Positions 1 to 7,620 of a DNA stretch of 11,161 nucleotides are shown here, piece by piece (within the stretch, counting starts at the first letter, position 1; every line of letters starts with the position of its first letter). The stretch is taken from assembly GCA_905215575.1 (NCBI GenBank), contig CAJMQV010000057.1, positions 1-11,161 of the forward strand, read 5' to 3'. The DNA is from an uncultured bacterium. GTDB taxonomy: Bacteria > Bacteroidota > Bacteroidia > Bacteroidales > Bacteroidaceae. A program made the translations under genes and the position numbers. The notes below the pieces were generated by a model. That model was not told the origin of the DNA. It saw only the letters and a list, made by a program, of their open reading frames with translations, and searched no databases.

Positions 1-626
1 ACCAGATCGGAAGATACGGACAGCTGATGGAATGGTCGCAAGACATTGACGACCCGCGCGACGAGCACCGCCATGTGAACCATCTGTTCGGACTGCATCC
101 GGGACATACCATCTCGCCCGTCATCACACCGGAACTGGCACGTGCCTCACGTGTCGTACTGGAACATCGTGGTGACGGTGCTACCGGCTGGAGTATGGGT
201 TGGAAACTGAACCAGTGGGCCCGCCTGCACGACGGAAACCGTTCCTACACTCTCTACGGCAATCTGTTGAAAAACGGTACGAACGCCAACCTGTGGGACA
301 GCCACCCGCCTTTCCAGATTGACGGTAACTTTGGCGGAACAGCCGGCGTTACGGAAATGCTGCTGCAAAGCCACATGGGCTTTATCCATCTGCTTCCTGC
401 CCTGCCAGACGTATGGCACGAAGGCAAGCTCACCGGAGTCTGTGCCCGCGGTAATTTCGTGGTCGACCTGTATTGGAAGGACAACAACCTGACCCGCGCC
501 GTGATTCATTCCCGTTCGGGCGGTCCCTGCTCCGTACATTACAAAGGGCAGCGGCTTACTTTCGATACCCAACGTGACCAGAAATACACCTTGAGCTATC
601 AGAACGGAAAATTAGCCGTAGAATAG
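1..626 (+). CDS. GH95 alpha-L-fucosidase, C-terminal part (5' end outside window)
   Basis: This is the last 207 codons of a glycoside hydrolase family 95 enzyme. The frame is open from position 3 and the stop is TAG at 624-626. GH95 members are typically about 750-850 residues and hydrolyse terminal alpha-1,2-L-fucose (some act on L-galactose) on host or plant glycans by inversion; in Bacteroides they are usually exported and belong to glycan-use loci. Visible family motifs are HRHVNHLFGLHPG (66-104), RGDGATGWSMGWK (168-206), HPPFQIDGNFGG (303-338) and LLPALPDVW shortly after. The Asp in FQIDGN (codon 321-323) probably matches the catalytic-site Asp described for the Bifidobacterium enzyme; that mapping is from memory. 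The region after about 430 is the C-terminal beta-rich domain. An ATG at 27 is internal, because conserved residues continue upstream of it. The gene ends in a strong terminator, so it is the last of its unit. Confidence 0.93.
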   Translation, partial: QIGRYGQLMEWSQDIDDPRDEHRHVNHLFGLHPGHTISPVITPELARASRVVLEHRGDGATGWSMGWKLNQWARLHDGNRSYTLYGNLLKNGTNANLWDSHPPFQIDGNFGGTAGVTEMLLQSHMGFIHLLPALPDVWHEGKLTGVCARGNFVVDLYWKDNNLTRAVIHSRSGGPCSVHYKGQRLTFDTQRDQKYTLSYQNGKLAVE

Positions 627-652
627 GCTTCAAAAAATCATCCTGATAAAAT

Positions 653-700
653 AAGAAAATCCTTTCGATGTTTTTTTCAATTCATCGAAAGGATTTTCTT
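653..700. terminator. Bidirectional intrinsic terminator between GH95 and aldo/keto reductase genes
   Basis: A perfect 18-bp inverted repeat pairs 653-670 with 683-700 across a 12-nt loop (671-682). The arm AGAAAATCCTTTCGATG is mirrored by CATCGAAAGGATTTTCT. A-rich sequence flanks the left side and T-rich sequence the right arm. It lies 26 bases after the GH95 stop and 13 bases after the stop of the convergent reductase gene, so it can serve both. Confidence 0.88.
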
Positions 701-713
701 CTATACTCTCAAC

Positions 714-1727
714 CTATTTTTCTCCCTGGATAATGGCATCAATGCTTTGCAGTTCTTCCGCGTCAAAAGTGGTCTGCTGCAAGGCCTTCAGATTATCGGC
801 CAACTGTTCCACCGAACTGGCCCCCACTATCACCGAAGTGACTTTCTCATCGCGAAGCAACCAGGCCAACGCCATCTCGGCCAGTGTCTGTCCGCGACGG
901 GCCGCCAGATCATTCAACTGCGACACTTTGGTAAGCAATTCTTCCGTGAGCGTTTCCTTTTTCAGGAAACCGCCACGCGCCACACGTGAATCCTTGGGAA
1001 TACCCGTCAGATAACGATCAGTCAGCACTCCCTGTGCCAAAGGAGAAAAAGCGATGAAACCGGTACCGTGATCCACAGCATCCTGAATAATAGACTCTTC
1101 TTCGGGAGCACGGTTCAGCAGATTGTAACGTCCTTGATACAGCAGGCAGGGCACCTTCTCGGCTTTCAGATAGCGGTAAGCCTCCAGCGCCTTCTCCCGA
1201 GGATATTTGGAGATGCCCACATACAGCGCTTTACCCTGATGTACGATGTCGGCCAGTGCCTGCATGGTTTCCTCCAGCGGTGTTTCCGGGTCATAACGAT
1301 GAGAATAGAACACATCCACATAGTCCAGCTGCATCCGCTTCAGACTCTGGTTCAGGCTGGCAAAGAGATGTTTGCGCGATCCCCACGTGCCGTAAGGTCC
1401 CGGCCACATATCGTGTCCGGCCTTGGTGGAAATAAACAACTCATCACGATAAGGACGCAAGGAGCTTTGCATCACCTGTCCGAAGGTTTCTTCGGCCGAT
1501 CCGAACGAAGGACCATAATTATTGGCCAGATCAATATGGGTGATTCCCTGATCAAAGGCAAAATGCAACTTGCGGCGACTATTGGCCAGCGTGTCCACAT
1601 CGCCGAAATTATGCCACAGGCCCAAGGAAATCTCGGGCAACAACACTCCGCTCCGTCCGCAACGACGGTAATTCATGCCACTCTCATAACGGCTTTCCGA
1701 GGCCGCATAAACCGGTTCTGTCATCAT
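714..1727 (-). CDS. yghZ: Aldo/keto reductase, YghZ (L-glyceraldehyde 3-phosphate reductase) type
   Basis: A 337-residue NADPH-dependent aldo/keto reductase. It resembles E. coli YghZ/Gpr (about 346 residues), which reduces L-glyceraldehyde 3-phosphate and methylglyoxal, and is expected in the cytoplasm. Recognisable blocks are YRRCGRSG (20-27), LGLWHNFG (35-42), ITHIDLANNYG (62-72), STKAGHDMWPGPYG (100-113), YVDVFYSHRYD (136-146) and the cofactor-phosphate region VIVGASSVEQLADNL near the C-terminus. The AKR catalytic tetrad can be assigned as D66, Y71, K102 and H143. It is the last gene of the uvrA operon, 25 bases after ybaK, and ends at the bidirectional terminator. The first two codons are both Met and Met18 is also in frame; homology to E. 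coli begins before Met18, so the upstream start is preferred. The true substrate here is not proven by sequence. Confidence 0.93.
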   Translation of the reverse strand: MMTEPVYAASESRYESGMNYRRCGRSGVLLPEISLGLWHNFGDVDTLANSRRKLHFAFDQGITHIDLANNYGPSFGSAEETFGQVMQSSLRPYRDELFISTKAGHDMWPGPYGTWGSRKHLFASLNQSLKRMQLDYVDVFYSHRYDPETPLEETMQALADIVHQGKALYVGISKYPREKALEAYRYLKAEKVPCLLYQGRYNLLNRAPEEESIIQDAVDHGTGFIAFSPLAQGVLTDRYLTGIPKDSRVARGGFLKKETLTEELLTKVSQLNDLAARRGQTLAEMALAWLLRDEKVTSVIVGASSVEQLADNLKALQQTTFDAEELQSIDAIIQGEK

Positions 1728-1752
1728 ATTCTGTTTCTATATTATCATCCTT

Positions 1753-2238
1753 TTAATCGGTCAGTTCCGCATACTCGGCACGTGCCTCACGCAACAGGTC
1801 GGCCGGATCTAGTTTGATCTGCAAACCGCGCTGGCCTGCGCTGATGTAGATATAAGGATACTGCTCAGCCGTGTGATGTATGTAAGTAGGAAAATGTTTC
1901 TTCATTCCGATAGGCGAACAGCCGCCACGGATATATCCCGTTACGGGCAACAGTTCTTTCATCGGGAGCAGTTCGCATTTTTTGTTTCCGCTCACCTTGG
2001 CGGCACGCTTCAGGTCAATCTCATGATCGCCGGGCAGCACGCATACAAAATAGCCACTTTTCTCTCCGTGGAGCACAATGGTCTTGAACACCTGTTCCAC
2101 ATTCTCGCCCAGACTGGCCGCTACATGCACGGCACTCAGGTCCGACTCGTCCACCTCGTAAGGAATCAGTTCATAACTCACTTTGGCCTTGTCCAGCAGA
2201 CGGGCCACATTGGTCTTGTTAATCTTTTCTTTTGCCAT
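1753..2238 (-). CDS. ybaK: Cys-tRNA(Pro)/Cys-tRNA(Cys) deacylase, YbaK/EbsC family
   Basis: A 161-residue protein, the usual length for YbaK. The family hydrolyses Cys-tRNA(Pro) formed when prolyl-tRNA synthetase mischarges cysteine, so it is a trans-editing factor of translation acting in the cytoplasm. The fold-defining parts are VEQVFKTIVLH, whose Lys (K52) matches the catalytic Lys known in YbaK/INS-family editors, VCVLPGDHEIDLK (about 65-77), and the hallmark GYIRGGCSPIGMKK loop (101-114) followed by YIYISAGQRGLQI (130-141). The start overlaps the uvrA stop by 20 bases, indicating translational coupling inside the operon. A functional link to DNA repair is not obvious; co-transcription may simply be housekeeping clustering. 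Confidence 0.95.
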   Translation of the reverse strand: MAKEKINKTNVARLLDKAKVSYELIPYEVDESDLSAVHVAASLGENVEQVFKTIVLHGEKSGYFVCVLPGDHEIDLKRAAKVSGNKKCELLPMKELLPVTGYIRGGCSPIGMKKHFPTYIHHTAEQYPYIYISAGQRGLQIKLDPADLLREARAEYAELTD

Positions 2239-5083
2239 AAAGCACTTCCTTTAAAAATTTAGGTGTGTATCCCACGGTACGTTCGGCCACTTCCTCAGGA
2301 GTTCCGCACGAAAGCAGTTCGCCTCCGCCACGACCTCCGTCGGGTCCCATATCAATAATATAATCGGCACTCTTGATCACATCCAGATTGTGTTCGATGA
2401 CGATCACCGTATTACCTTTTTCCACCAGACGGTTCAACACACCGAGCAGCACACGGATGTCTTCAAAATGCAGACCGGTGGTCGGCTCATCCAATATATA
2501 CAGCGTCTTACCGGTGTCTTTCTTCGACAGCTCGGTAGCCAGTTTCACACGCTGGCTCTCACCACCCGACAAGGTGGTTGACGACTGCCCCAGACGGATA
2601 TAGCCCAATCCCACATCCTGCAACACCTTGATCTTGTTCAGAATCACCGGCTGGTTCTCAAAGAACTCCACAGCCTGATTGATGGTCATGTCGAGCACAT
2701 CGGCAATGGACTTGCCTTTGAAGCGTACTTCCAGCGTTTCACGGTTGTAACGCTTTCCGCGACAAACCTCGCAAGGCACATATACATCGGGCAGGAAGTT
2801 CATCTCAATGGTCTTGTAACCGTTACCGCCACAGGCCTCGCAGCGTCCGCCTTTCACATTGAAAGAGAAGCGACCGGGCTTGTAACCACGGATCTTCGCT
2901 TCGGGAAGACTGACGAACAGGGCACGGATGTCGTTGAACACTCCGGTATAAGTGGCCGGATTGGAACGCGGGGTGCGCCCCAGCGGCGACTGGTCTACAT
3001 TGACTACCTTGTCAATATATTCAATGCCGTGAATGGCGGTATAAGGTTCCGGCTCACGCAACGAACGGTAGAAATGATGCGACAGGATGGGTTGCAGCGT
3101 ATCGTTGATCAGTGTAGACTTACCGCTTCCGGATACTCCCGTCACACAGATAAAGGTTCCTAACGGAAATTCCACATTCACATTCTTCAGGTTATTTCCC
3201 CGGGCACCTTCCAGACGGATCACGTTTCCGTTTCCCTTGCGGCGCTCGGCCGGTATCTCGATCTGCTGCTTGCCGTTCAGATATTGCGACGTCATGGTGT
3301 CGGTCTGGAGCATGGCTTGGGGCGTACCCTGAAAGACAACATTACCACCGTTGCGTCCGGCCTTCGGTCCCATATCCACGATATAGTCGGCCTGCTCCAT
3401 CATCTCTTCGTCGTGCTCCACCACAATCACGGTATTGCCCGTGTCGCGCAGTTCCTTGAGCGAATGAATCAGCTTGCGGTTGTCCCGCTGATGCAGACCG
3501 ATACTGGGCTCGTCCAGAATATAAAGCACATTGACCAGCTGCGAACCGATCTGGGTAGCCAGACGGATGCGCTGGCTCTCCCCGCCCGACAGAGATACCG
3601 AAGTACGGTTCAAAGCCAGATAGTCCAATCCCACATCGAGCAGGAATTTCAGTCGGGTGCGGATTTCCTTCAGGATTTCCGGAGCGATGCGTCGCTGGCG
3701 GTCGGTGAGCCGTTCTTCCAGTCCCTGCATCCATTCATAAAGCTCCGAGATGTCCATCTCTGATAGGTCGGCAATATTCTTTCCGTCGATAAAGAAATGC
3801 AGGGCCTCGCGGTTCAACCGCTTGCCGTGGCATTCCGGACAGCAGGCCACTTTGGAAAACTGCTCCATCCAATTCTGGGCTGCCGACGAATCATCAGCCT
3901 CGTAGAGTGTTTCCATATATTTGATCACGCCATCATAGCGCACAAAGTAATCCGAAGAAGTCTGGATAAGCGAAGCCTTGATTTTCAGCTTCTCCATCGA
4001 ACCGTAAAGCAGTTCATTCATTGCCTCTTCCGGCAGTTCTGCCAAAGGAGTCTTCAAAGTGGCGTCATAACGCTCCAACAAGGCCTCGATCTGCCAGAAG
4101 ATCATACAGTTCTTATATTTACCCAAAGGCAGGATCCCCCCTTCGTGTACCGAAAGGGATTTGTCGGGACAGATCTTGTCCTCGTCGATCAGATTCACAT
4201 ACCCCAGTCCCTTACAACGCGGACAGGCTCCCTGAGGAGAGTTGAACGAGAAGTTATGCGGTGCCGGATCACGATAGGCAATACCCGATACCGGACACAT
4301 AAGGCGCTTGCTGTAATGACGCACCTCTCCGCTGTCAGCATCCAAGATCATCATCAGACCATCGCCATGATGCATGGCCGAAGACAGACTATCACGCAAG
4401 CGCTTGTCGTCTGTCTGCTCCACACGCAGCTTATCGACTACGATCTCAATATCATGGTTCTTATAACGGTCCAGTTTCAGTTCCTGAATCAGTTCACGGA
4501 TTTCTCCGTCCACACGGGCATAAAGAAAGCCCTTGCGACGGATCTGCTCGAACAGTTCCTTGTAATGTCCCTTACGGTTGCGCACTACGGGAGCCAACAG
4601 ATAAATCCGTTTGCCGGCATATTGCTCCTGTATGAGCTGCAGAATCTGTTCTTCGGTGTACTTCACCATCGGCTCACCGGACAGATAGGAATAGGCAGCT
4701 CCAGCCCGGGCATAAAGCAGACGCAGAAAATCGTAAATCTCCGTAGTGGTACCCACCGTAGAACGGGGATTCTTGTTTGTGGTTTTCTGCTCTATGGAAA
4801 TCACCGGACTCAAACCGGTAATCTTATCCACATCCGGACGTTCCATATTGCCCAAGAAATTACGGGCATAGGCCGAAAAGGTTTCGATATACCGACGCTG
4901 ACCTTCAGCAAAAATCGTATCGAAAGCCAATGAAGACTTTCCGCTACCACTCATACCGGTGATTACCGTCAGACTGTTGCGGGGAATCTCCACATCTATA
5001 TTTTTCAGGTTGTGCACCCGTGCACCATATACCTGAATTTTTTCCTGTTCCTGTTGCTCCATACCCATTGTTTTATTCTGCAT
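2219..5083 (-). CDS. uvrA: Excinuclease ABC subunit A (UvrA)
   Basis: A full-length UvrA of 954 residues (E. coli about 940), the dimeric ABC-type ATPase that finds bulky DNA lesions and loads UvrB in nucleotide excision repair. The first ATPase half has Walker A GMSGSGKSS (43-51), signature LSGGESQR (498-505) and Walker B YILDEPSIGLH (521-531). The second half has Walker A GVSGSGKST (649-657), LSGGESQR (838-845) and YILDEPTTGLH (862-872). The UvrB-binding insert (about 130-250, including RNRKGHYKELFEQIRRKG) is present, so this is a UvrA1 and not a UvrA2, which lacks it. The DNA-contacting zinc finger is intact (C748, C751, C771, C774). The first finger reads CPVSG...CPRC (263-290), with Ser266 where E. 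coli has Cys. The start overlaps the upstream gene's stop by 11 bases; Met6 (5068) and Met8 (5062) are alternative starts that would remove the overlap. Confidence 0.98.
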   Translation of the reverse strand: MQNKTMGMEQQEQEKIQVYGARVHNLKNIDVEIPRNSLTVITGMSGSGKSSLAFDTIFAEGQRRYIETFSAYARNFLGNMERPDVDKITGLSPVISIEQKTTNKNPRSTVGTTTEIYDFLRLLYARAGAAYSYLSGEPMVKYTEEQILQLIQEQYAGKRIYLLAPVVRNRKGHYKELFEQIRRKGFLYARVDGEIRELIQELKLDRYKNHDIEIVVDKLRVEQTDDKRLRDSLSSAMHHGDGLMMILDADSGEVRHYSKRLMCPVSGIAYRDPAPHNFSFNSPQGACPRCKGLGYVNLIDEDKICPDKSLSVHEGGILPLGKYKNCMIFWQIEALLERYDATLKTPLAELPEEAMNELLYGSMEKLKIKASLIQTSSDYFVRYDGVIKYMETLYEADDSSAAQNWMEQFSKVACCPECHGKRLNREALHFFIDGKNIADLSEMDISELYEWMQGLEERLTDRQRRIAPEILKEIRTRLKFLLDVGLDYLALNRTSVSLSGGESQRIRLATQIGSQLVNVLYILDEPSIGLHQRDNRKLIHSLKELRDTGNTVIVVEHDEEMMEQADYIVDMGPKAGRNGGNVVFQGTPQAMLQTDTMTSQYLNGKQQIEIPAERRKGNGNVIRLEGARGNNLKNVNVEFPLGTFICVTGVSGSGKSTLINDTLQPILSHHFYRSLREPEPYTAIHGIEYIDKVVNVDQSPLGRTPRSNPATYTGVFNDIRALFVSLPEAKIRGYKPGRFSFNVKGGRCEACGGNGYKTIEMNFLPDVYVPCEVCRGKRYNRETLEVRFKGKSIADVLDMTINQAVEFFENQPVILNKIKVLQDVGLGYIRLGQSSTTLSGGESQRVKLATELSKKDTGKTLYILDEPTTGLHFEDIRVLLGVLNRLVEKGNTVIVIEHNLDVIKSADYIIDMGPDGGRGGGELLSCGTPEEVAERTVGYTPKFLKEVLYGKRKD

Positions 5084-5792
5084 CCGTTGTTCCTCCCTCT
5101 CCGGAATATCCGGTCAGCACATTGACATCTTTTCTGATATTGAATTTTCGTCCGTCGGCTCCTTCGGCCTGAACCACAACGTAATAAACCCCGTCGCGTA
5201 CCGTACGACCGTTGACCTTACCATCCCATCCCTCAGCCGGATTGGTCCAGGTGTAGAGCTTCTGCCCCCAACGGCTGAAGATGGTCGCTCTGAACTTGAT
5301 GATGGAACGATAGCCGTCCTTTGCCTTATACACATCATTAAATCCGTCGCCATTGGGCGAAAAGGCATTGGGAAATTCCAGTTTTGACTCACTTACCGTA
5401 ACGACAAACGGTTCTCCGTCGCCATCCGGATACTGAATGGTGTCAGTGCCCTGTACAAATGTAACATAAAGCTGCACATAGAAAGTACCGCTCTGGGTAA
5501 ATGTATATTCAATTTCGGGATCAAAACGGTCTATCACCGGAGAGTTTTCCTGACCTTCCTTAAAAATGCGCCACTCATAATGCGCCGAATAATTTCCCTG
5601 ATCAGTCACTTCTGCCGAAAAATATCCGGTAATGGGAGCCGACTGTTCCTCAGAGGCATCTTCAATTTCCTCCCCATCGGAATTGATATAACGTGCCAAC
5701 GGAGTGACATTAGGATAAAGAGTCTGTGCTTTCAGGCTAAACGGACCTGAAAGCAGCAGGAAGAAAATAATCCAATTTAAAAATCGATTCAT
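5073..5792 (-). CDS. Secreted protein with PKD-like region and T9SS type-B-like (gliding-motility, CHU_C) C-terminal domain
   Basis: A 239-residue secreted protein of unknown function. Residues 1-22 form a signal peptide: MNR, a hydrophobic run, then SLKAQ as a signal-peptidase-I site. Residues about 25-135 are beta-rich and PKD/Ig-like, with DPEIEYTFTQSGTFYVQLYVTF resembling the typical PKD strand pattern. Residues 139-226 match the gliding-motility-associated C-terminal domain (CHU_C/TIGR04131 type): FPNAFSPNGDGFNDVY, a central IFSRWGQKLY, GWDGKVNGR and DGVYYVVVQA. In species with a type IX secretion system this domain directs export to the surface. Here it ends with about 13 extra residues rich in Gly, Thr and acidic residues. 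It is the first gene of the operon leading to uvrA, and its stop overlaps the uvrA start. Family assignment is by recalled motif; the role is unknown. Confidence 0.85.
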   Translation of the reverse strand: MNRFLNWIIFFLLLSGPFSLKAQTLYPNVTPLARYINSDGEEIEDASEEQSAPITGYFSAEVTDQGNYSAHYEWRIFKEGQENSPVIDRFDPEIEYTFTQSGTFYVQLYVTFVQGTDTIQYPDGDGEPFVVTVSESKLEFPNAFSPNGDGFNDVYKAKDGYRSIIKFRATIFSRWGQKLYTWTNPAEGWDGKVNGRTVRDGVYYVVVQAEGADGRKFNIRKDVNVLTGYSGEGGTTDAE

Positions 5793-5809
5793 AAGACATT
5801 ATATTTATG

Positions 5810-5817
5810 CAAAAATA
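5810..5817 (-). promoter_or_regulatory. Probable -7 element of the uvrA operon promoter
   Basis: On the minus strand these bases read TATTTTTG, a match to the Bacteroidota -7 consensus TAnnTTTG, 17 bases before the start codon at 5792. A -33 TTTG is not well matched: GTGG lies 19 bases upstream. The promoter is therefore supported mainly by the -7 box and its position at the head of a four-gene operon. Confidence 0.5.
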
Positions 5818-5826
5818 GCACATCCC

Positions 5827-5858
5827 ATTGAATTAACCACTTTTTTTGTGTACTTTTG
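5827..5858 (+). promoter_or_regulatory. Bacteroidota-type promoter for the LysM gene (ATTG - 20 nt - TACTTTTG)
   Basis: The -33-like ATTG is at 5827-5830 and the -7 box TACTTTTG at 5851-5858, separated by 20 bases, close to the TTTG/TAnnTTTG consensus used by the primary sigma factor of Bacteroides. Transcription would start near 5865, leaving a leader of about 16 bases before ATG 5881. The -7 box overlaps the upstream in-frame ATG at 5848, so that ATG cannot be the translation start if the promoter is real. Confidence 0.72.
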
Positions 5859-5880
5859 TCCGCATAAAATTTTGTTTTAC

Positions 5881-7620
5881 ATGAAACACATCAAATCGTT
5901 TTTCGCCCTTCTGGTGTCCTGGAGCCTGTATGCCACAGCTTCCTGGGCCCAAACCCCGTTTTTTACCCACACGGTAGAAGCGGGTGAAACGGTCTATTCC
6001 ATTTCCAAGATCTATCATGTCACCCCTGAAGATATCTATACGCTGAATCCGGAAAGCAAAAACGGATTGCGTAGCGGCAGCGTTCTGAAAATCCCTCAAA
6101 ACAAGGCGGACCAGAAGTTTTCACGCTTCCACACCATCGCCAAAGGAGAAACTCTGTACCAGCTCACACAGCTGTATCAGGTGTCGGCAGAAGATATCTG
6201 TCTGGCCAATCCGGGACTGACCGCCTCTAACTTCAAGGTGGGCGAAGTCATCGTGATTCCTCCTTCTAAGGGAACAGCCGTTCCTCAAAAAACAAGTTCG
6301 CAAGGAGTTTTGAAAGTTTTTGAATCGGAGTGCAAGGATATGCACCGTGTAAAACGCCGCGAAACGATTTTCAGCATAGCCCGTGACTATGGGCTTACCA
6401 CCGAACAGCTTATCCAGGCCAATCCGGAAATGAAAGATCCGGACTACAAGCTAAAGAAGGGCAGCTTGGTATGCATCCCTTATCCGGAAAGCCAAACGGT
6501 CAAAAAGACTCCGACCAATCAGGAACTCTTTCCTCAGAAGTCCGGACCGGACAAGATGCAACAGATCACCATGGGAGTACTGCTTCCGCTGACTCAGAAA
6601 AACAGCGAAGGAGAAAAGATGATAGAATTCTATCAGGGCTTGCTGTTAGCGGTAGAAGATCTGAAAAACCAGGGTATATCCATTACCGTCTATACATACG
6701 ACTGCGGAAAAAGCGTAGCCGACATGAAGGCTGTACTGACACAACCGGGACTGGCCGGAGCCGATGTTATTTTCGGTCCGCTGGCTGCCGCACAGATTCC
6801 TGCGCTCAGCGATTACTGCAAGCAGAAGAAAATAAAACTGGTAGTGCCATTCAGCTCTCAGTGCGACGAAGTGTACAAGAACCCTTATCTGTATCTTTCC
6901 AACGTGCCGAAAACAACCCTGTTCCAGGAAACCTACAAATTGCTTCAGGACCAGTTCTCCAACCGGCATTTCGTAATCTGGAACAGTGGCGAACAGCGTG
7001 AAGATGACCAGAACTTTATCAATGGACTGAAAAAGATGCTGAATGCCCATTCCATTCCGTTCAAGGAAGTATCGGCAGGAAGCAAGGCTTTGCAGGATCA
7101 GATGTCTTTGGGAAGAAAGAATATCATTGTATCCAATTCATCCAGCCTGAAGGCTTTGAACCAGTTGTGCGCCGAGCTGAATACATTCAAATCAGCCAAC
7201 CCGGAATATCAGTTCAGTCTGTTGGGACACCCGGAATGGCAGATTTACACCAACAGCCAGCAAGCTAATTTCTTCCGCTTCGACACCTATATCTATTCTT
7301 CTTTCTATAAGAATATGAACAAGGCGGCCTGCGGTCCCTTTGAAGCACGCTTCAAAAAGGACTTCCGCACCGATTTGCAGAACACCTACCCCAGCTTCGG
7401 CATGTTAGGATATGACTTGGGACGCTTTTTCCTGATGGGTCTGGCCGGTAACGGAAGCCAGTTCAACAGCAGAATCAGCAGTCTGAGAACCAATCCTTTG
7501 CAGAACGACTTTTATTTCAAGCGTGCCAGCAACTGGAGCGGATTCATCAACAACAAGGCGGAACTGATTCACTATACTCCGCAACAGAAAATTGATGTCA
7601 TTGAATTTACAAAGAAATAA
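5881..7620 (+). CDS. Periplasmic protein with three LysM domains and a type-I periplasmic-binding-protein fold
   Basis: A 579-residue exported protein. Start ATG 5881 is chosen over the in-frame ATG 5848 because it places a clean signal peptide first (MKH, hydrophobic core, ATASWA/Q cleavage near residue 23) and because 5848 lies inside the promoter. There is no lipobox Cys, so a soluble periplasmic protein is expected. Three LysM repeats follow: 29-72 (HTVEAGETVYSISKIY), 84-127 (HTIAKGETLYQLTQLY) and 155-201 (HRVKRRETIFSIARDY); LysM is known to bind peptidoglycan or chitin GlcNAc. The third has Arg at the usual Gly of the GDT/GET turn. From about 228 to 560 the sequence resembles ABC-type amino-acid receptor binding domains (ITMGVLLPLTQ, FYQGLLLAVEDLKNQG, DVIFGPLAAAQIPALSDYC, KLVVPFSS). 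No transporter genes are adjacent, so a structural or regulatory role like that of E. coli LpoA, which also has this fold, is possible; that is inference. The stop overlaps the next start (TAATG). Confidence 0.9.
   Translation: MKHIKSFFALLVSWSLYATASWAQTPFFTHTVEAGETVYSISKIYHVTPEDIYTLNPESKNGLRSGSVLKIPQNKADQKFSRFHTIAKGETLYQLTQLYQVSAEDICLANPGLTASNFKVGEVIVIPPSKGTAVPQKTSSQGVLKVFESECKDMHRVKRRETIFSIARDYGLTTEQLIQANPEMKDPDYKLKKGSLVCIPYPESQTVKKTPTNQELFPQKSGPDKMQQITMGVLLPLTQKNSEGEKMIEFYQGLLLAVEDLKNQGISITVYTYDCGKSVADMKAVLTQPGLAGADVIFGPLAAAQIPALSDYCKQKKIKLVVPFSSQCDEVYKNPYLYLSNVPKTTLFQETYKLLQDQFSNRHFVIWNSGEQREDDQNFINGLKKMLNAHSIPFKEVSAGSKALQDQMSLGRKNIIVSNSSSLKALNQLCAELNTFKSANPEYQFSLLGHPEWQIYTNSQQANFFRFDTYIYSSFYKNMNKAACGPFEARFKKDFRTDLQNTYPSFGMLGYDLGRFFLMGLAGNGSQFNSRISSLRTNPLQNDFYFKRASNWSGFINNKAELIHYTPQQKIDVIEFTKK

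Noticed and set aside
1068..1817. Plus-strand open frame (249 codons) over the reductase gene
   Set aside because: It is antisense to conserved aldo/keto reductase motifs including the catalytic residues and shows no domain of its own.
3797..4933. Long plus-strand open frame (378 codons) opposite uvrA
   Set aside because: It lies antisense to conserved UvrA domains and its translation shows no recognisable family; it is a shadow of the codon pattern.
5848..5880. Upstream in-frame start for the LysM gene
   Set aside because: The ATG at 5848 overlaps the -7 promoter box and would place eleven unusual residues before a good signal peptide.
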